From Crotophaga sulcirostris (taxonomy: Eukaryota > Chordata > Aves > Cuculiformes > Crotophagidae): 64,000 bases of DNA. A model generated the notes under the pieces. The model ran no database searches, had not been told where the DNA came from, and saw nothing but the letters and a program-made list of their open reading frames with translations. Shown piece by piece: positions 36,121 to 50,410 of this stretch. Every line of letters starts with the position of its first letter. Positions within the stretch are counted from its first letter, which is position 1. The stretch spans positions 486,698 to 550,697 of the forward strand of contig VYZB01000371.1 in NCBI GenBank assembly GCA_013397455.1. Reading direction: 5' to 3'. A program made the position numbers and the translations under genes.

Positions 36121-39100
36121 ACTAACTGTTGCTGCAGCTAGAACCTCTGCTGTTTCCCAGCAAGTTTCCCAGCAAGGGACTGCAATTCTGCACAGAATTG
36201 TTTCCTCATGAGCAGTACACCGCAGGATCATAATTCTGGTTATAGCAATGGGAAATGGGACAGAATGAGACTGCTGAAGAGGAAGTCCCTTTCTGCACTG
36301 AAGCCAGCCTCATGTGTAATATTTAGTCTATTTAGATTTATCCCTGTCTCTGTACTAATGCCATTAACTCCCAGGAGATCATTATGTGATGATTACATCC
36401 CATCATGGATTGTTCTTTGTGACCTGAATGCTGTTGGAAAATATTGTTTTTGTAACACCTGCTACATCCCTGTCTCCTGTTGGAAATTAAGTTCCTCTTT
36501 TGGCCTGATTCCTTGCTATATTTTCCACAGTCTATTCTTCTCTGTTACAAAGCCAGTTTGGTTTCCTGTGTTACAGCTGTACAGGGCTACTACTCCTAGC
36601 AACATTGTCTTTCTCATCTTTTCTATATCGATGTTATCTGATGTGATGTCTTCTTTGCTGCTAGCATATAAATTACATTGTTGATTCTTTATGGTTTCTT
36701 GCACTCTGAATTGAGTTATAGCTTTTACAAGCATGTGATCTGACTCTAAGAGAAGACTCTGACAACTTGTCATTCACAGAATCTGTGACTGTCTTGTCTT
36801 GTACTAATTCATCTTGTAAGGCTCACTATTTCAGTATACTGTAAGAGTATGAACTCTGTTTTAACATCCTCTACTAATACCTCTTCATTACATCTGTCAA
36901 TATTTTGCCAAAGGGACTTGATCTTAGGTACCTCCCATTCCCAGACATTTTTTTCATTACTGTTTTTTCCTCCATGTTTCTCTGTCATTGCTATGGAAAC
37001 TGTTTATTTACATCCTATTCTGTTAGGTAAGTTGTTTTATTTGTTTCAAAATATGGCTGAGGATAAAATTGCCATTTTAAAAACAGAATTTTAAACCCAG
37101 TATATATATATTTTTTTACATATGCCATATACTTTTAACAAAGTCACAGGATTTTGTTTACATATACCTTGTATTAAGCTTCTTATGCCTCCTGGATGCT
37201 TTCCTACTACTTTATTAAAATCATACTCTTGATTTCTTCATCATTGGAAAGATATCTGAAATGTATTCAAAATATTAAAATTCTGTTAAGATACGATACA
37301 CTTTATTTTACAGCCTCATTCCAGCTAGTTTCAATTTTTTTATCCATATTTTTGAAAGATTAGCCATTCTGATCCACTGAGGTGAGTTACTTTTCTAACA
37401 CTTCATATTAAAAGTGTGAAAAATCATTCAGTTAGATGCTATTCTTTTTGTCCAGAAAGCTACATAAAGAGTTCTTCATTTTATAGGCTTTCAAGCTTGT
37501 GAAATGTAAGAAGAAACAGAATTTTAAAAAGAGAAAACATCTAAAGGCTAATTTTTGTCTGTCTGAATCTTAAAGCAAAAGGCAGTCTTAAGAAAAGCAT
37601 CTTAGATGAACAGTGCACCTTAAATTGCAAATTGAGAACTCACGTTACAAAGCCCTTTACTTTTCAGAACTGTATGCAGAAATTACTGTGAACTTTTACG
37701 CGGGTTTCCATTTTTCAAAGCTTTTTGATGTTCCCCTTTAAATGGCTGCTCTGCATCCTGATTGAGGTTCAGAACATTTATATCCAAAGGAAATCACATC
37801 ATGGCTAAAAGTAAATGACATTGCTTCAGAAGACTACTGCTTCTTACAGAAATCATTTTTCCAATCACCTTTTGATCTTCAAAAAAAAAAAAAATTCTTT
37901 AAAGCAGAAAAACCTTTAAACTTAGAGCCATTACTATCGCCTGTAAAAATAGTCCTTTGTAATAAATTAATTAACTTTTCAGTTCATGTATTCATTTAAA
38001 AGTGTATATGCAGGATCATGATGTTACCTATAAGTGGTACCTTGAACAAGGATAGGTTAATTTTTGCTTCTGAACATTTTAAACCAAATTACTGCTTTTT
38101 AGTGACCCTGGAGTGGAGAGGTAAGGACTACTTGACCCAGCTATCAAGAGCAACGACGTATCACTCTATTCTGAATCTGCCTGAGAAACCAGGGATTTGG
38201 TTCTGAAAAAATAATTTGCTGGCAAGCTACAGTTAATGGTTAGGAAGGATGGATTTGGATGGGAACATTTCTCTTGTTTTATCTTTTCTTTTCCACAGAA
38301 AATATCAGGCTAATTTTCATGGCAAATTGGAGTTCTGGCCTGTGAAGCGGGGTCAGGCAGTATAAGCAGTGAAGGTCATGCGTTAGATTTTTTTTTTCCT
38401 CTCTTGATGATATAATTGGAAGAATCTATCACACAGTAATCCTCAAAATGGTCCCATTTTCGTCTATAAAATTTTCCCAACAGCTATTTACTGCTGCAAA
38501 TTGAATTAAAGACCAGTGGCTAGAAACTTTATTGTGTCCATAGAATTTTCACGGACGCGAGTCAATACAAGATGACTTTTGCTTTTTCATTTGTAAGAAA
38601 ATGCAAAATCTATCTCTGAGCCCCAGCTTCCCCACAAATGCTTTTAAATAGTAACCTCACTGGACTTTTAAATAAAATGACACTGCCTACGAAACCTTCT
38701 TGTTGCCAGCCAGCGAAAAAGGAGAAATATTTTTCTTATATTACTCCTTGGAACAGGCAGTTAGATGCTTTGATGAGTATCCATCTAAACGCAAAGATAA
38801 ATTGTTAGGGTCAGCTGAAGTTGGCAGAAGTTATTTTAAACTGGTTTCTCATATAAGAGACTGCATTTCAGTTGAGTGGTCTGATTCAGTTGAACCAGAA
38901 AGGAAAAAAACCAAAACAAACATTTTCTTTTAAGAATAGGCCCTTGTGTCCATCTACCTCTTTCAGGCAGTGCCCCAGGTTCGTTTGTTACCTTCAGCAG
39001 TTATCTCTGAAAACTGTCTTTTATTGAGAGATACAGGTATTTGCCCTGAGACAAGTATCTCTCTCCTGTACAGTGGGAAGTTCTGGGTTCATCAAAATCA

Positions 39101-42100
39101 GTTATCTTTTCTGGGCAGAAGTCTGTCTGTCCTTTACTAAATACTATAACTTCCATGACTAGGAAGCATCTCAATTTTTAAAAGAATTTTTAAAGACTTT
39201 TTTTTCTGATACAGTTATTTCTTATTTTCATTGAGAAAAAGTTTTAGCAACAGGCTTTCAGAGTCTTTTGTGAATACATTTTTGTGCTGACAACAATCCT
39301 AGTTATTATAATGCATCATATCTCTTTGTCTGTCCTTCATGTTTTTCTGTGATTGAAATAAAAGCATAAATACAAAGTTGTGTTTTCTTACTTAAGAAAA
39401 AGCATTGAAAGCCAATAGCGTGTTGCTTCCTGTGATATTCTCCAAGTGAAATTCCTTCTGATTTGACTCAGATGGCAAAATTACGTGCCACTAAATCCCA
39501 CACTATTCATTGTCTCCTAATTTGAGTAGTTTCTTTGGCTCTTCTTGAGCATTTAGTGTATTCAATGGATAGAGCACTAGTTAAAAAAAGGCACTGCAAT
39601 ATTTTACATGTCTTGCAAAATTTTATTTGAAATGGGCGGACAAAAAAAAGGTGATTTTCCTTGTCATTTTACAGGCAGCCTCATCATTGCTAGTGGTCTT
39701 AGAATGTGTATATTAGATAGAAGTCATGATGACGTAAATTAGCATATTTATGAATGCTATAGTGGCTCTTCAGGTTTATTGATCATTGAGAATTTCCTAG
39801 CTGTTTATATTTTTGCATGTTTTTTCTTTCAGATAAGCAAAAAGTTGAGAAAACAAATGCTATTTTTAAAAATAACCATTAAAAGTATTAATAAATAACT
39901 AATTATGTACAAGAGAACCATACATAAGTATATAATTACATACACTGTAGGATAGAACATCAGCAGCACTGCACTATAAATGAGAATTCCTTGTAATGCC
40001 TTATGAAGCAAAGCAGATAGCTTTCCACCATCACCCTTGCTCAGTGCTATTAACATTGAAGGAGGCTGAAAAACAGCTCATTATCTTGAGCCAGATGTTT
40101 TCTGCTCCAGACCACTGCTACTAAGAGACAGGTATTGCCTGGCACACGGGGTATATATGCAGATCTGTGGCCTGAAAAATATATATACTTATAATACCAT
40201 ATTCTGTACAATGCTGTTTTCCCTGATATAATTTTCTTCTCATCCATTCAGGGGAAGATGGAATATTGGGGGGTTAAGGGGGATTTATTCCATTTTCAGT
40301 TTTCAACTAATCAGAAGTTTTTTTAACATGCTTATATGACATTTGGGAAGAGAATAGAATATCTAATATGATAAGAGAGCTCTTTATTTTCAGTTTCTTT
40401 ACAACTACTGGAGTTACATTCTTGATCTGAAACAGTAACATAGGTAAAATTAGAGTGAGTTTAGTTCTGAAGTTTGACTTTTCCCTGCTGTGGTCTAATT
40501 CTTACTTCTTAGTGGCCAGACCTTTAGAGGAATTTGATGTCGAATCTCTCCTCCAGCACTGATTCCCTTGGATTTTTCGAATGGTATTTCCACACAGATT
40601 TGTCCTTGAAAAGGGGAAAAAATAATTTTCATATAAAAAATAATCAGACATTTATTAAGAGAATGTTTGTTCTGTATTTTTCCAAGAAAACACTACAGTT
40701 CATAGCAACCAATTAGAATGGATGATATATGTATCTCCTTCTCTGCATCCTTTGATACCTACATCCGCTGTAAAAAAATACAAAAACCACAGGTCCTTTA
40801 TAGATTAGGTCAGTATTCATTTTCCAAACCTCTACCAATGTGTCAGGTGACTCTACCTGCTGTTTACTGAACCTCATGAGATTTTTGTTGGCCAAACCCT
40901 CAAATTTTTCACAATGTCTCTGTCATGTCAGCCAGTGTATTGTCATGCTCAAAACAGCTGAAGATGCAACCAGTGGCATCATCCAGATTGGTGATGAAAA
41001 TGTTGACAAATGTGGATCCAGTCTTCAAACATTGGCTTATTAGCAGCTACCAACATGTGCTGGGCCGTTGATCCAGTTGTCATCATTCCACTAATAATTT
41101 GCTTATCCAGCCCAGACATCCACACTTTCCAAAGGAGAGTGCTGAGGGAGATGGGTTGAATACCTTCACAGTATAGAGTACATAATTTACTATTTTAAAG
41201 CAGTATAATTAGAAAAGAAAATGCAACTAAGTAAACAAAAATAAAACGCTGTAGGAAGAGGTTAGAGAAGGCTACAGGGATTGCTGAGACATCACTTGAT
41301 AACAAACACCACTGAGAATGAACCAGGTGTTTTTGCATGTACCTTCCCTGTGGTAGGAAGAGAATGTTTTCTTGCTCTGGTATGATATTTAAGTGGGATT
41401 TGCCAATATTTTTTGACTGAGTTTGATTGAGAGTATGCAGAGCAGAACTGAGGCTATATGGAACATTGAATTACCTGTTTCCTATGTGTCTTTTCTTAGT
41501 CCTCTTTGTATGTCACCAGGATATTTAGTTTTTTCAGTGTTCTATATAGCCTACAGGGCACTATTATAAGAAACTTGTCAGAGAAACTATTACAGAACAT
41601 ATCTTAACTACTGAAAAGGCCATACAGAAAACCCCTTTAGGTCACTCAAAGATATGAATATCTGATACAACTGCGTCTGTGTAGTAATAAAGAGTTTTAT
41701 GCAATTTAACCAAATTAATTTAGCGTATGAAGCTCACTACAATAGGCCCACGAGACAATTTAGCATGTGAAAGAATGTGTCTGCAGGAGAACACGGTAAC
41801 AAACTTTTCCAATTGATAATATAATAGAGAAATGTATAATCTTTCTGGTCATCTGCCAAGAGCTCACCATCTGATTCATAAGCAAAGGGAGACGTGGAAA
41901 TTCCCTATAGATTAACAAACACTACCCAGTCTGATTTACAAAGGCTGTCAACATAAGACAGAAGAGACCCTGACATCTGGCAAGCTGTAGAAGGAAGATT
42001 ATGCTAGTTTATTCTGAATTCTCTTTCAATTCAGCTCTGTTTTTCCAAATGTAGACAGAACAGAAAGTGCCCAAGTCATGGACACATGACTATGTGCTCC

Positions 42101-43623
42101 TTGATCTTTTTGTAGGTTCCTTGTTTGAGATATGAATGGTTCTCTTTGCTGTGACTCTGCCATAGCTTCTTCTGACACATTCTGGAAGCTGAATGAGAAC
42201 TCAGGAAGTAGAAACAAAATCTCCCTTCTGCCCGGGGGTTCCTTCGTTGCTCCTCTTAGAGGAATATTGTATAAAACTTAAAAAAAACATACCACCTGTC
42301 ACAGCAGCCTTTCATTTTCACCAGAGACGTTGTGAGTGTTATCTGTATCACTGGGTAGAATGCATGGTCTTTGCTTCTTTTATAATAAGTATTCAATAAT
42401 TAATATTGAGACTATATAATCTGATGTTTTGATTTGCTACAAAAGTTAAGAAATATAAACCAAGAAATACTTAAATGTATTTTTCTTGAATGATTTGAAA
42501 TGGAAAAGAAAATAGCCTCTAAACAAATGGCATATATTTTAAATGAAGCATAGCATTAAAAATAATAAATACCCATTTAATTATTTAGAGTTTTATTTGT
42601 CCATCTTGTCCAAATTAGTTTTAGAATTGTTTCTGTTCTAAATGTGCATTTATTAATTGAAATGTTAAGGCAACAGTAATTTCATGAAGCAGATTTATTT
42701 TTTAATAAATCATTAGTCTATTGGAATTTAAACACTTAATCTTTTACAAGGAATTGCAGATAGAGTCAGTGCCTGTATTTATATGCTAATGACTATAAGA
42801 GAAGAAAGCAGAATTAACATATAATGCTTAATTAAGAGAAAAAAGTTGCAATAATCCTATAACTTGGAAGTAAAGCACAAACCATTGCTGGTGCATAAAA
42901 GAAGTTTTAATTATGTACTTTCAATGTAGCAATACTTAAATAATGGTTCTGGCACTGGCAATAACATAGAAGAAAAAAGTCCCACCGAAAACTATTGAAA
43001 TAAGTTAATTCTGTTTAGTTATAATTTTTGAAAACTCATTCCTTATGGTCTTTTGTGCATTTACATCATTGAGTAGAAGTTTTTATCATTAAGTATTTAA
43101 TGTGAGAGTATTTAACTCTGTAAGTTGCCTACTATTCCAATGTCTCTAAAAGAAGACAGTATTGATCCTCTGGAATCAACAAGGTTTTGATACCAGGCTC
43201 TAGGGAAGCAGGATTAGATTTAAGGTGTTTTCCTACATACTTGTATACGTAATTGTTCCTATTTTCACTATTTTAGTGATCCAGAACAACACTGATGCTT
43301 CAAGCTAATACCTACAGGCAAATGATCTTTACAGAATGTTTACCAAGTAACTGTGCTTTGAGATTAAAACCCAAGTCACTTCAGTTCTGCACTCACCAGT
43401 TATTAACTTTGGTCTGTGTGGCTGATCCAAACCAGAATTTTGTCCATTCCAATTCAGATGGAAATTAATCTGAAAAACTGAAGTCTACTATTTCTTTGCA
43501 GAAGTTTTAAGTATGTGATTGCTCTGCTTCTTACTTTCAGAATTTAAAGACCTAATTAGAACAAGCTTGACCTTCTGATGTAACAAATGTTCTTTGTGGG
43601 GTTTTTTTGCTGCTTGCTGATAC
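36121..43623. other. A+T-rich non-coding DNA, including the longest open frame of the window
   Basis: The plus strand stays open for 158 codons at 36208-36684. Its composition (many Cys, Ser, Phe, Pro in no order) and lack of any motif suggest chance in a T- and C-rich stretch. A minus frame overlaps its end. The rest (37.0-43.6 kb) is repeat-poor. The stretch at about 37440-37960 and that at 42560-42910 have TAAT cores, few CpGs and no repeats, and might be conserved non-coding DNA, but this cannot be judged without alignment. Confidence 0.5.
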
Positions 43624-43641
43624 ATATATATATATATATAT
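43624..43641. repeat. (AT)9 microsatellite
   Basis: Eighteen bases of perfect alternating AT are followed by TTATTC. Confidence 0.9.
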
Positions 43642-46600
43642 TATTCTTTTCATTGAAAAACTCCAGAACCTTACCTGAGGATTTTTTCAATAAGTTTATT
43701 TCACAAAAGAGCATTTGCCCACCATGGTAGAAAAAATCAATATGTGATATAAAGAAATGCCAAATGGTCTGCACGCATTTGTCTCTTTCACTCTTTGAAC
43801 ATACTATTCATAAAAAACCTGACTACTGAGTTTTCCTGAGGAGCACTCTAAATATTGCACAAACACATTGATGTCAAGATTAAATAAGAAAAACTTAAAA
43901 AAATTAAACTGCAAGACTCTGCAGATGCAGGACTGATATCTGATACTACAAAACAATTCAAAGGAAATCAAAGCAATAGCTGACTCAGTGTGTGTGTCCA
44001 ACTTTTGCTCCATGAATTGTATAATTGAGATTGAAGATAATTTTAGGTGTAGGGATATGTTTTGGTGAACTGCAGCTTTCCGATGTTTGTCAACACTCAA
44101 AGCTGTGAAATATTTTTTCATATTTTTCTACATCCAGTCCACTGCTATGCTGTTTATATCCATGTTTTAGAATGCCTTTTCATAGCAGCTAACAATTTTG
44201 ATCACTAATTTTACTAGAAACTGTGTATAAATTTGCATAAATCTACTTAAAACGATACCACCGTCTAATCTCTGTTTTGGAAAGTCAGTGAAATGCCAGA
44301 TGAGGGATATGAAATATACCACTTGTGTCCTTTCCAAAAGTAAATAGCTAAATCTACTTCCTACCTGCAAGGTGTCCGGTGAAATTCATGAATAGTGGGG
44401 GGGTTTATATACACAAAAAAATGTCATTAGTAGTAGGTTAGCTACGGTATACAGTGCTTTCTTTGTTTGGAAAATGCTGCTTTTGTCACTGCTTTCTCCA
44501 GACTGTCTTCTCATTTGTCAGCCACTGTACAGTTGAAAGATTTTCCTCTGAGATTACCTACCCCTTGTGCTCCTTAGTTTCTGCCTGTGTTCTTCCCCCC
44601 GACTTGTCTTACGCACTAATCTGAACTGCAACTTTTGTGTCAGGCTGCCTTCAACTACATAGGTCTTTAATGTAAGCATTAGAAATAATTTCAGTGTTTG
44701 TTACATTCTTTTCAAGATTTCACAATCTCCTTTTTTTAAATTCTTTTACAGGGAAAAATTCAAAGAGCTTCTGAAAGCCTTCAGTTGCCATCAGGTCAAA
44801 TTAAGTTTCTAAGTATTGCCTGACTTGCATAATAACTACAAGGTGCATTTGAAAATTACTCCATGGTTTCTTTCAATATAACAGGCATTGTTGAGAAAAC
44901 CCTTCCCTGTGCTTCACTATTTAAGTAAATGTGCTTTAAAGAAACATAGGATTAAATGCATGATTATATACAGGGTTTATAAGAAGCAGCTGATTAGAGA
45001 GATTAAAGTTGCATCATTTGAATGGAAAGGCGACTGTGAAAACAACTACTGAAGGATTTTGATAGTTGCTTTCATAGAGAGGAAATTTAAAAAATAACCA
45101 AAGGATGGAGAAGCCATTCTTAGTCCCTTGATTCGTATGTGGATTACACTAGAAAGGAGTAATTATTCTAGGAAATTTTTGAATAATCAGTATTTGGACA
45201 TAAATGTAAATTAACATTTGATTTTGGTAGAAGTCACATGTAGCTACCTTCCATTCAGATTTCCCATAAAGATAGGAAGTTGTCTGCCATTCAGAGCAGT
45301 AAAACCAGCTTTGCAGTAAAGTGCTGATTAAGCTTCAAAAAGTAATAATGCAGCTGTGACCCTTTAAGGCTGATTTTTCTATATGAATAATAGCATTTAC
45401 AGTTATACCAACTGTGTCGAAAATTGCGAAGCTAATGAATCCTTGAGGTTCAAGACACATACTGAGTACTAATTGGGATCAAGAATAAATTTCACCAAAA
45501 GCTGTAACACTGAGGAGTGAGCAACTTTCTACATGAGGAGTTTATGCCTTTTATTCTAGGAACCAAAAGTGCCTATTAGTGGAGATTAGGTGGCAGATTA
45601 TGTGGTTACTTGTGTAGATGATATGTTTGCCATATAAAAACCACACACAGAGAGAAGGTATTTCTGTATTAAACTAAACAACCGAGACCTTTAAAAAAGT
45701 CACAAAGAGAAGCTAATAACTTTTTGTAACTTTATCAAGTAATTGAAAACTAGAATTTGTGGTATGGGTCCTAAAAGCACCTGAAGTTTCAACTGTTTAA
45801 GATCTCAGTTACTTCTATAAAGTGCTTGATATTCACTGCTCCTGACCTTACTAAAAGTTACTAATGTTACGTGATTTGAATTGGTGATGCAGTCTGACAA
45901 AATGTTGATATCTGAAGCTAAAGTCAACACCCTATAATCTCTTCAAATCTAGTCCAGTAAAGGCAATTTTTGCCACCAATTAGTAACTAGCCAGAAGCTT
46001 TGAACTGACCTAACAGCACCGGCTCTCAGGGTTGTTTGGTTTTGCCACGTCTGGGTGCCTTCCCTGCTATTACTGGCTCTGGGGGAGGGGACTGGGAACT
46101 CTTGGTGGTCCCTTCGTAACAAGCAACGGTCTTTTGTGTTCACTGGGTTGGGGGAAAATCTCTTGCAACTTGCAAGCTTTAACTGGGCACTGTTAAGAGG
46201 GAAGCTGACTGTGATTACGAAAACAGATACAAATAACCCTATGTGACCCCAACACTTAGAAGGAAGAATCCTCCACCAGGGAGGGACATTAGAATCCTCC
46301 CAACAAAGACCTTAGGATCCTTTGCCACCTTTCTCCACACTACTTGAGGAAGTCTTAAACTATCAACATTAGGACCTAGAGAAGCGGTGGAAAGGGAATG
46401 CATTAGAAATGTTTTGCATAACAATTTAAACTGTATTATCAATAAGGCTTTCTTAAATTAATTAGATAATTTGGAATTTTAGCCTATTGAAGCATTAACT
46501 GGGCTAATAATAAATTTCTTACTCCACATGCACAATGTTTTCCCTTATTCTCATAACAAGATAATGAGTGTAGCAATAAATTGATAGGTAGAGAGAGGTG

Positions 46601-49600
46601 TTTTCTGAAGGCTTGTTCTGGGTATTTGTCTCATCAAGTAGATCAGATAAATTCATCATGAAAGTGCCTTGTAAATTATTATTATTGACCAGAAAAGGAG
46701 TCAACTCACTGGTTGACTCCACAGTGACATTTAATGGCTATGACTATAGTGGGATTTTGCAAATGGAACAGACCTTTCTTCAGGCAACTACAAGGATAGG
46801 CTCATAATCTTTTAGCTCAACATGAAGTCATGATGTATCATGTCTTTTAAGAAACAGAAGGGAAAATCTAGGTTTCTTTTGAACATTTCAAATACGAGGA
46901 AATCCAGAACATCTCTTATTAAGTTTTCTTACTGGTTTGTAGCTTTTACTGCTTACAACATACCTTATTTCTAATTTGCATTTCTTGGGCTTTAACTCCC
47001 AGTCAAGGCATATAGTTGCATCTTAGCCCTCTGGTGTAAGATATCCTCTTTCCATGTCTATACTTATAGATCCCTTGAGCTTGACTTTGATGAGCTAAAT
47101 AGATTGAACCTCATAAATCTCTTTCTGTAAGGCAGATTTTCCAGTCTTTAAATCATTCTTGCAGTTTGTTACTCTCTCAAATTTTGCAACACTGTTTTAA
47201 GTGTGTGGAGAATAGATTTGGACATATTATTCCAGTAAACATCTCAAATAACACCATCATTTAATTTTTTTCCTGTTATCCAACTGTTTACACTGTTAAA
47301 GATCATATTAACTCTTCCAGCTAGACAACCTTCTAAGAAGTCAGTCTGAAATAGATATTTAGAACGACTTCTCGGCTTTTCTCCAGAATCACTGCTAGAA
47401 TACTACTGTAAGCATGACCTATAATCTTTGTTTTGTAAGTATGACATTAAGGTCAGATATATTTTAAATGTATTGTGCTTAATGAGTTCTGCAGTATAAT
47501 GGCAGTTCACTGCCTTACTGAAGCACATAATATAAATGATTCTAACATTTTTTTTTCCCAATTATTTACCACAGTGCCTTTAATTGGAAAACCTTAGCAA
47601 TAGTTCACACTTTCAAAAAATGGGGAACACAGATTCTGAATATGACTGGCAGAAGAAAGGTTGTTGCTCAGGCTGTTGTTTGGATGGGACCATTGTGTAG
47701 TACCTGGTTATTGTCTGCTGTATAAATTCCCACAGCCTATTTCAAGCATAATTAGAACATATTTTAAATAGAATGAAAATCCAGTTCATCTCTATACTCT
47801 TTACAGTATTTGTAAATGAACCTTTCAGTGCACTTTTGTGTTTAGGACAAAATTTTTCGTATTCCAGCTCATTTGTGAGAATTGTGAGTTCAACCTATAT
47901 TAACTGTTTTGTTGCCGCATGACTTACTACTTTACTTTATACCTGCTAGTTTTAATATAGGTGGAGAAGCAAATATACTTTATCCCTTAGCAAATCATTC
48001 CCGATTTCTGCTTACATGGAGGCTAAAACAGATGTTTGTGAGTTCTATGAATGTGATAGAGTACATCTACTACACATTGTGGTCAGAGTTTTGCCATGAA
48101 ATAACTTGGAAATGTCAAATCTGAGATGTATTGAACCTTAACAATGAAGGCAAGTATGAAAAAAATGTGATGTTTTTAAAATGCACATATAAGTTTGTTT
48201 TACAGCACATAAGAATTCTAATGTGTTTGATGCATTCTTCTTGAATTTGACAAAAATAGCTTAGTGAAAGGTCTCTTATTAAAAGGATACCTCAGTTAGA
48301 CTGCGTGGAATCCAGCAAACTAGCTTAGGTAAAGGATGATTTAATTTTAACTTCAGCCAAACTACTGCTAAAGTTGACAGCTGAATTAAGGATGTCTGAG
48401 TCAACGGCAATTCTTTTAAGGTTGGATGGGTCCAGAGGGACTTAGTCCATGAGGCACAAAACCAAATAGCTCCAGATCAAACAAGTTATAAGCTTCCCTG
48501 GCTAAGACCCGGACATTATAGCTCAGGTTCAAGGAACTTACGTACTAATAGAGATTTAGAAGGAACAGCTCAAATATTTCCTTTGAACTTTTTTATTTTT
48601 TAATAGAAGAGAACAGGCAAGCAAGCATTTAAAAGTACAAAATATTTTCTGTCAGTAGTTTGGCACTCTAAAATTTAACATGATTTCTCTAATACTAAGA
48701 AGTCTTAATTTAAAAATCACAATATTGACTTGGATGTGCCATACCTTAGTGATTGTTTTTCATACCTTAGTGTCTTAGTGATCACATCCATAAGTATTCT
48801 GAAATTAAGCAAAACCAAAATTATTATAACCTGTTCAACCCCAACTTTTTCACATGCCTTATGAAATACGCATGTGTTTTTACAAAACATACTCATCCCT
48901 GAGTTGTGCAATGTGAAGAAGGGAACTTGAGCAGCTCAGTACTTTGATATTACCAAGATACCAACAAAAGGAACAAACAGCATTCTTTCTGTTTGGAAAG
49001 TCCTGATATTCTCCACGTAAGTCAAAATGGTGGGCTATGGCCCTAATATAGAATTCACAATTTAGAAGTCCAGTAGTGGCCTGATGAACACGTAGAAAAT
49101 CATCTTGAAATTCTATGAAGTCTTGCAGAGCATGTGTAAGGTGTAGATGTCCCACTGGCTTATACAATGCCTGAGTTTGCATAGATTTCCATGACTAGAG
49201 GAAAAGTTGCATTGGCCTGTTTTTGCAAAAGTTAATTTATTTCTTCTTTTCAAATTGCTACTGCCAAGCAATGGACTGCTAATAGAAAGAAAAAATAGGG
49301 GTTGAATCCTTTGAGTTATACAGTAAAAAATACAGTTATACAATGGGTACAGTAGAGCAGCATGCTGTGCTGCCTGCCCTACTTGTCTGGAACTCCTCTC
49401 CCAGGGCCTATTCATACAGAAGAAGCCTTGTCAAACAGCAAGGTTGCCTGAAAATAGGTAAGAGTTCTTACTAAAATGTATTAAATCTTCTAAAAACATT
49501 TGAAAACCTGGCAATTTTTTGCATAAGCAGCAAAAAACACGAGTATTTTGCTGAAAGGATGGCAGGATTGACTTCAGAAAAATCAACTACATATATCAAT

Positions 49601-50357
49601 TTTTGAGAGATATTTTGACTTATTTCCCCTGCTGTTTAGAGTAAAAATCCAGGCAATTTTATTATTTACAGCTAACTTTTTCAGTTTCTTCCAACAAAAC
49701 ACCTCTTCAGGGTTTCCTGTCTGTGTGACAGATGTCCTAGTTTTTCATTCAAATTTGATTTTAGGGCAACTTTTCTATTGAGCTCTATGAATGTTCATGA
49801 AGTGGTTTTGATGTACATGCAGTTGATTAAACTGGGCAATGAAACAGTTGTTACTAAAGCATACTGAAAGAGGAAGATAAAGAAAAAAAAAGCAAACACC
49901 AAATCTTCTTTTTACAAAAAATATATTGTTGGGGAGTAATTTTGATCTGAAAGAATCTCTCATGGGAATGAGAATGTAACAATTATAGGATGTTATCACT
50001 TATTTAGAAGACAGTATATTTAAAAATGAGACATGGTATTTTTGAAAAAGTGAACATAACTGTGTTTTCAACCTGTAAACTTCCTCTAACATGAGGTCTT
50101 TACTAAGTTCTTTCCTCAGTATGTTTCCATCTTGAATATTCTATGTATTGTTGGTTGTCTTTATTGTCTGATCCTAGAATTACCAATAGGACCCAGGACA
50201 AAGGAAAAACAATGACTTAAAGCCATTAAGGAAAGCTAACCTAAAGTACATCTATCATAATCTTTTTTGGGGTTTTTATTCAGGAAAGTATCCCCATTGT
50301 CTGTTTTGGTGACATTTTTCCCTTGCTATTTTTCTGTTTTGCTGCAGGTTTCATGGA
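43642..50357. other. A+T-rich non-coding DNA with one GC-raised patch
   Basis: No gene is supported. Around 46010-46400 composition becomes richer in G and C, with GGGGGAGGGGACTGGG at 46081-46096. No open frame there exceeds about 70 codons and no element family is recognised. At 48740-48772 the word CATACCTTAGTG is repeated with a 21-bp period. The open frame at 48880-49182 (minus, 100 codons) has mixed, protein-like composition but no splice context that I can trust. Confidence 0.5.
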
Positions 50358-50410
50358 TTTTGTTTGTTTGGATTTTTTGGGGGTTGTTTTTTTGTTTGTT
50401 TGGGTTTTTG
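50358..50410. repeat. T/G-rich simple sequence
   Basis: TTTTGTTTGTTTGG occurs in two imperfect copies separated by GATTTTTTGGGGGTTG. This is low-complexity T/G DNA and accounts for the Phe/Trp/Gly-rich open frame across it. Confidence 0.8.

Noticed and set aside
35865..36231. Several open frames on both strands around the CR1 fragment at 35.9 kb
   Set aside because: They are shadows or wrong-phase readings of the CR1 3' region. None is a host gene.
38551..38565. Small CpG cluster (CACGGACGCGAG)
   Set aside because: Three or four CpGs in 15 bases, without wider GC enrichment, do not make a CpG island or promoter.
48880..49182. 100-codon minus-strand frame with mixed composition
   Set aside because: There is no GC3 shift, no believable acceptor/donor pair and no recognisable motif, so I could not separate it from chance.
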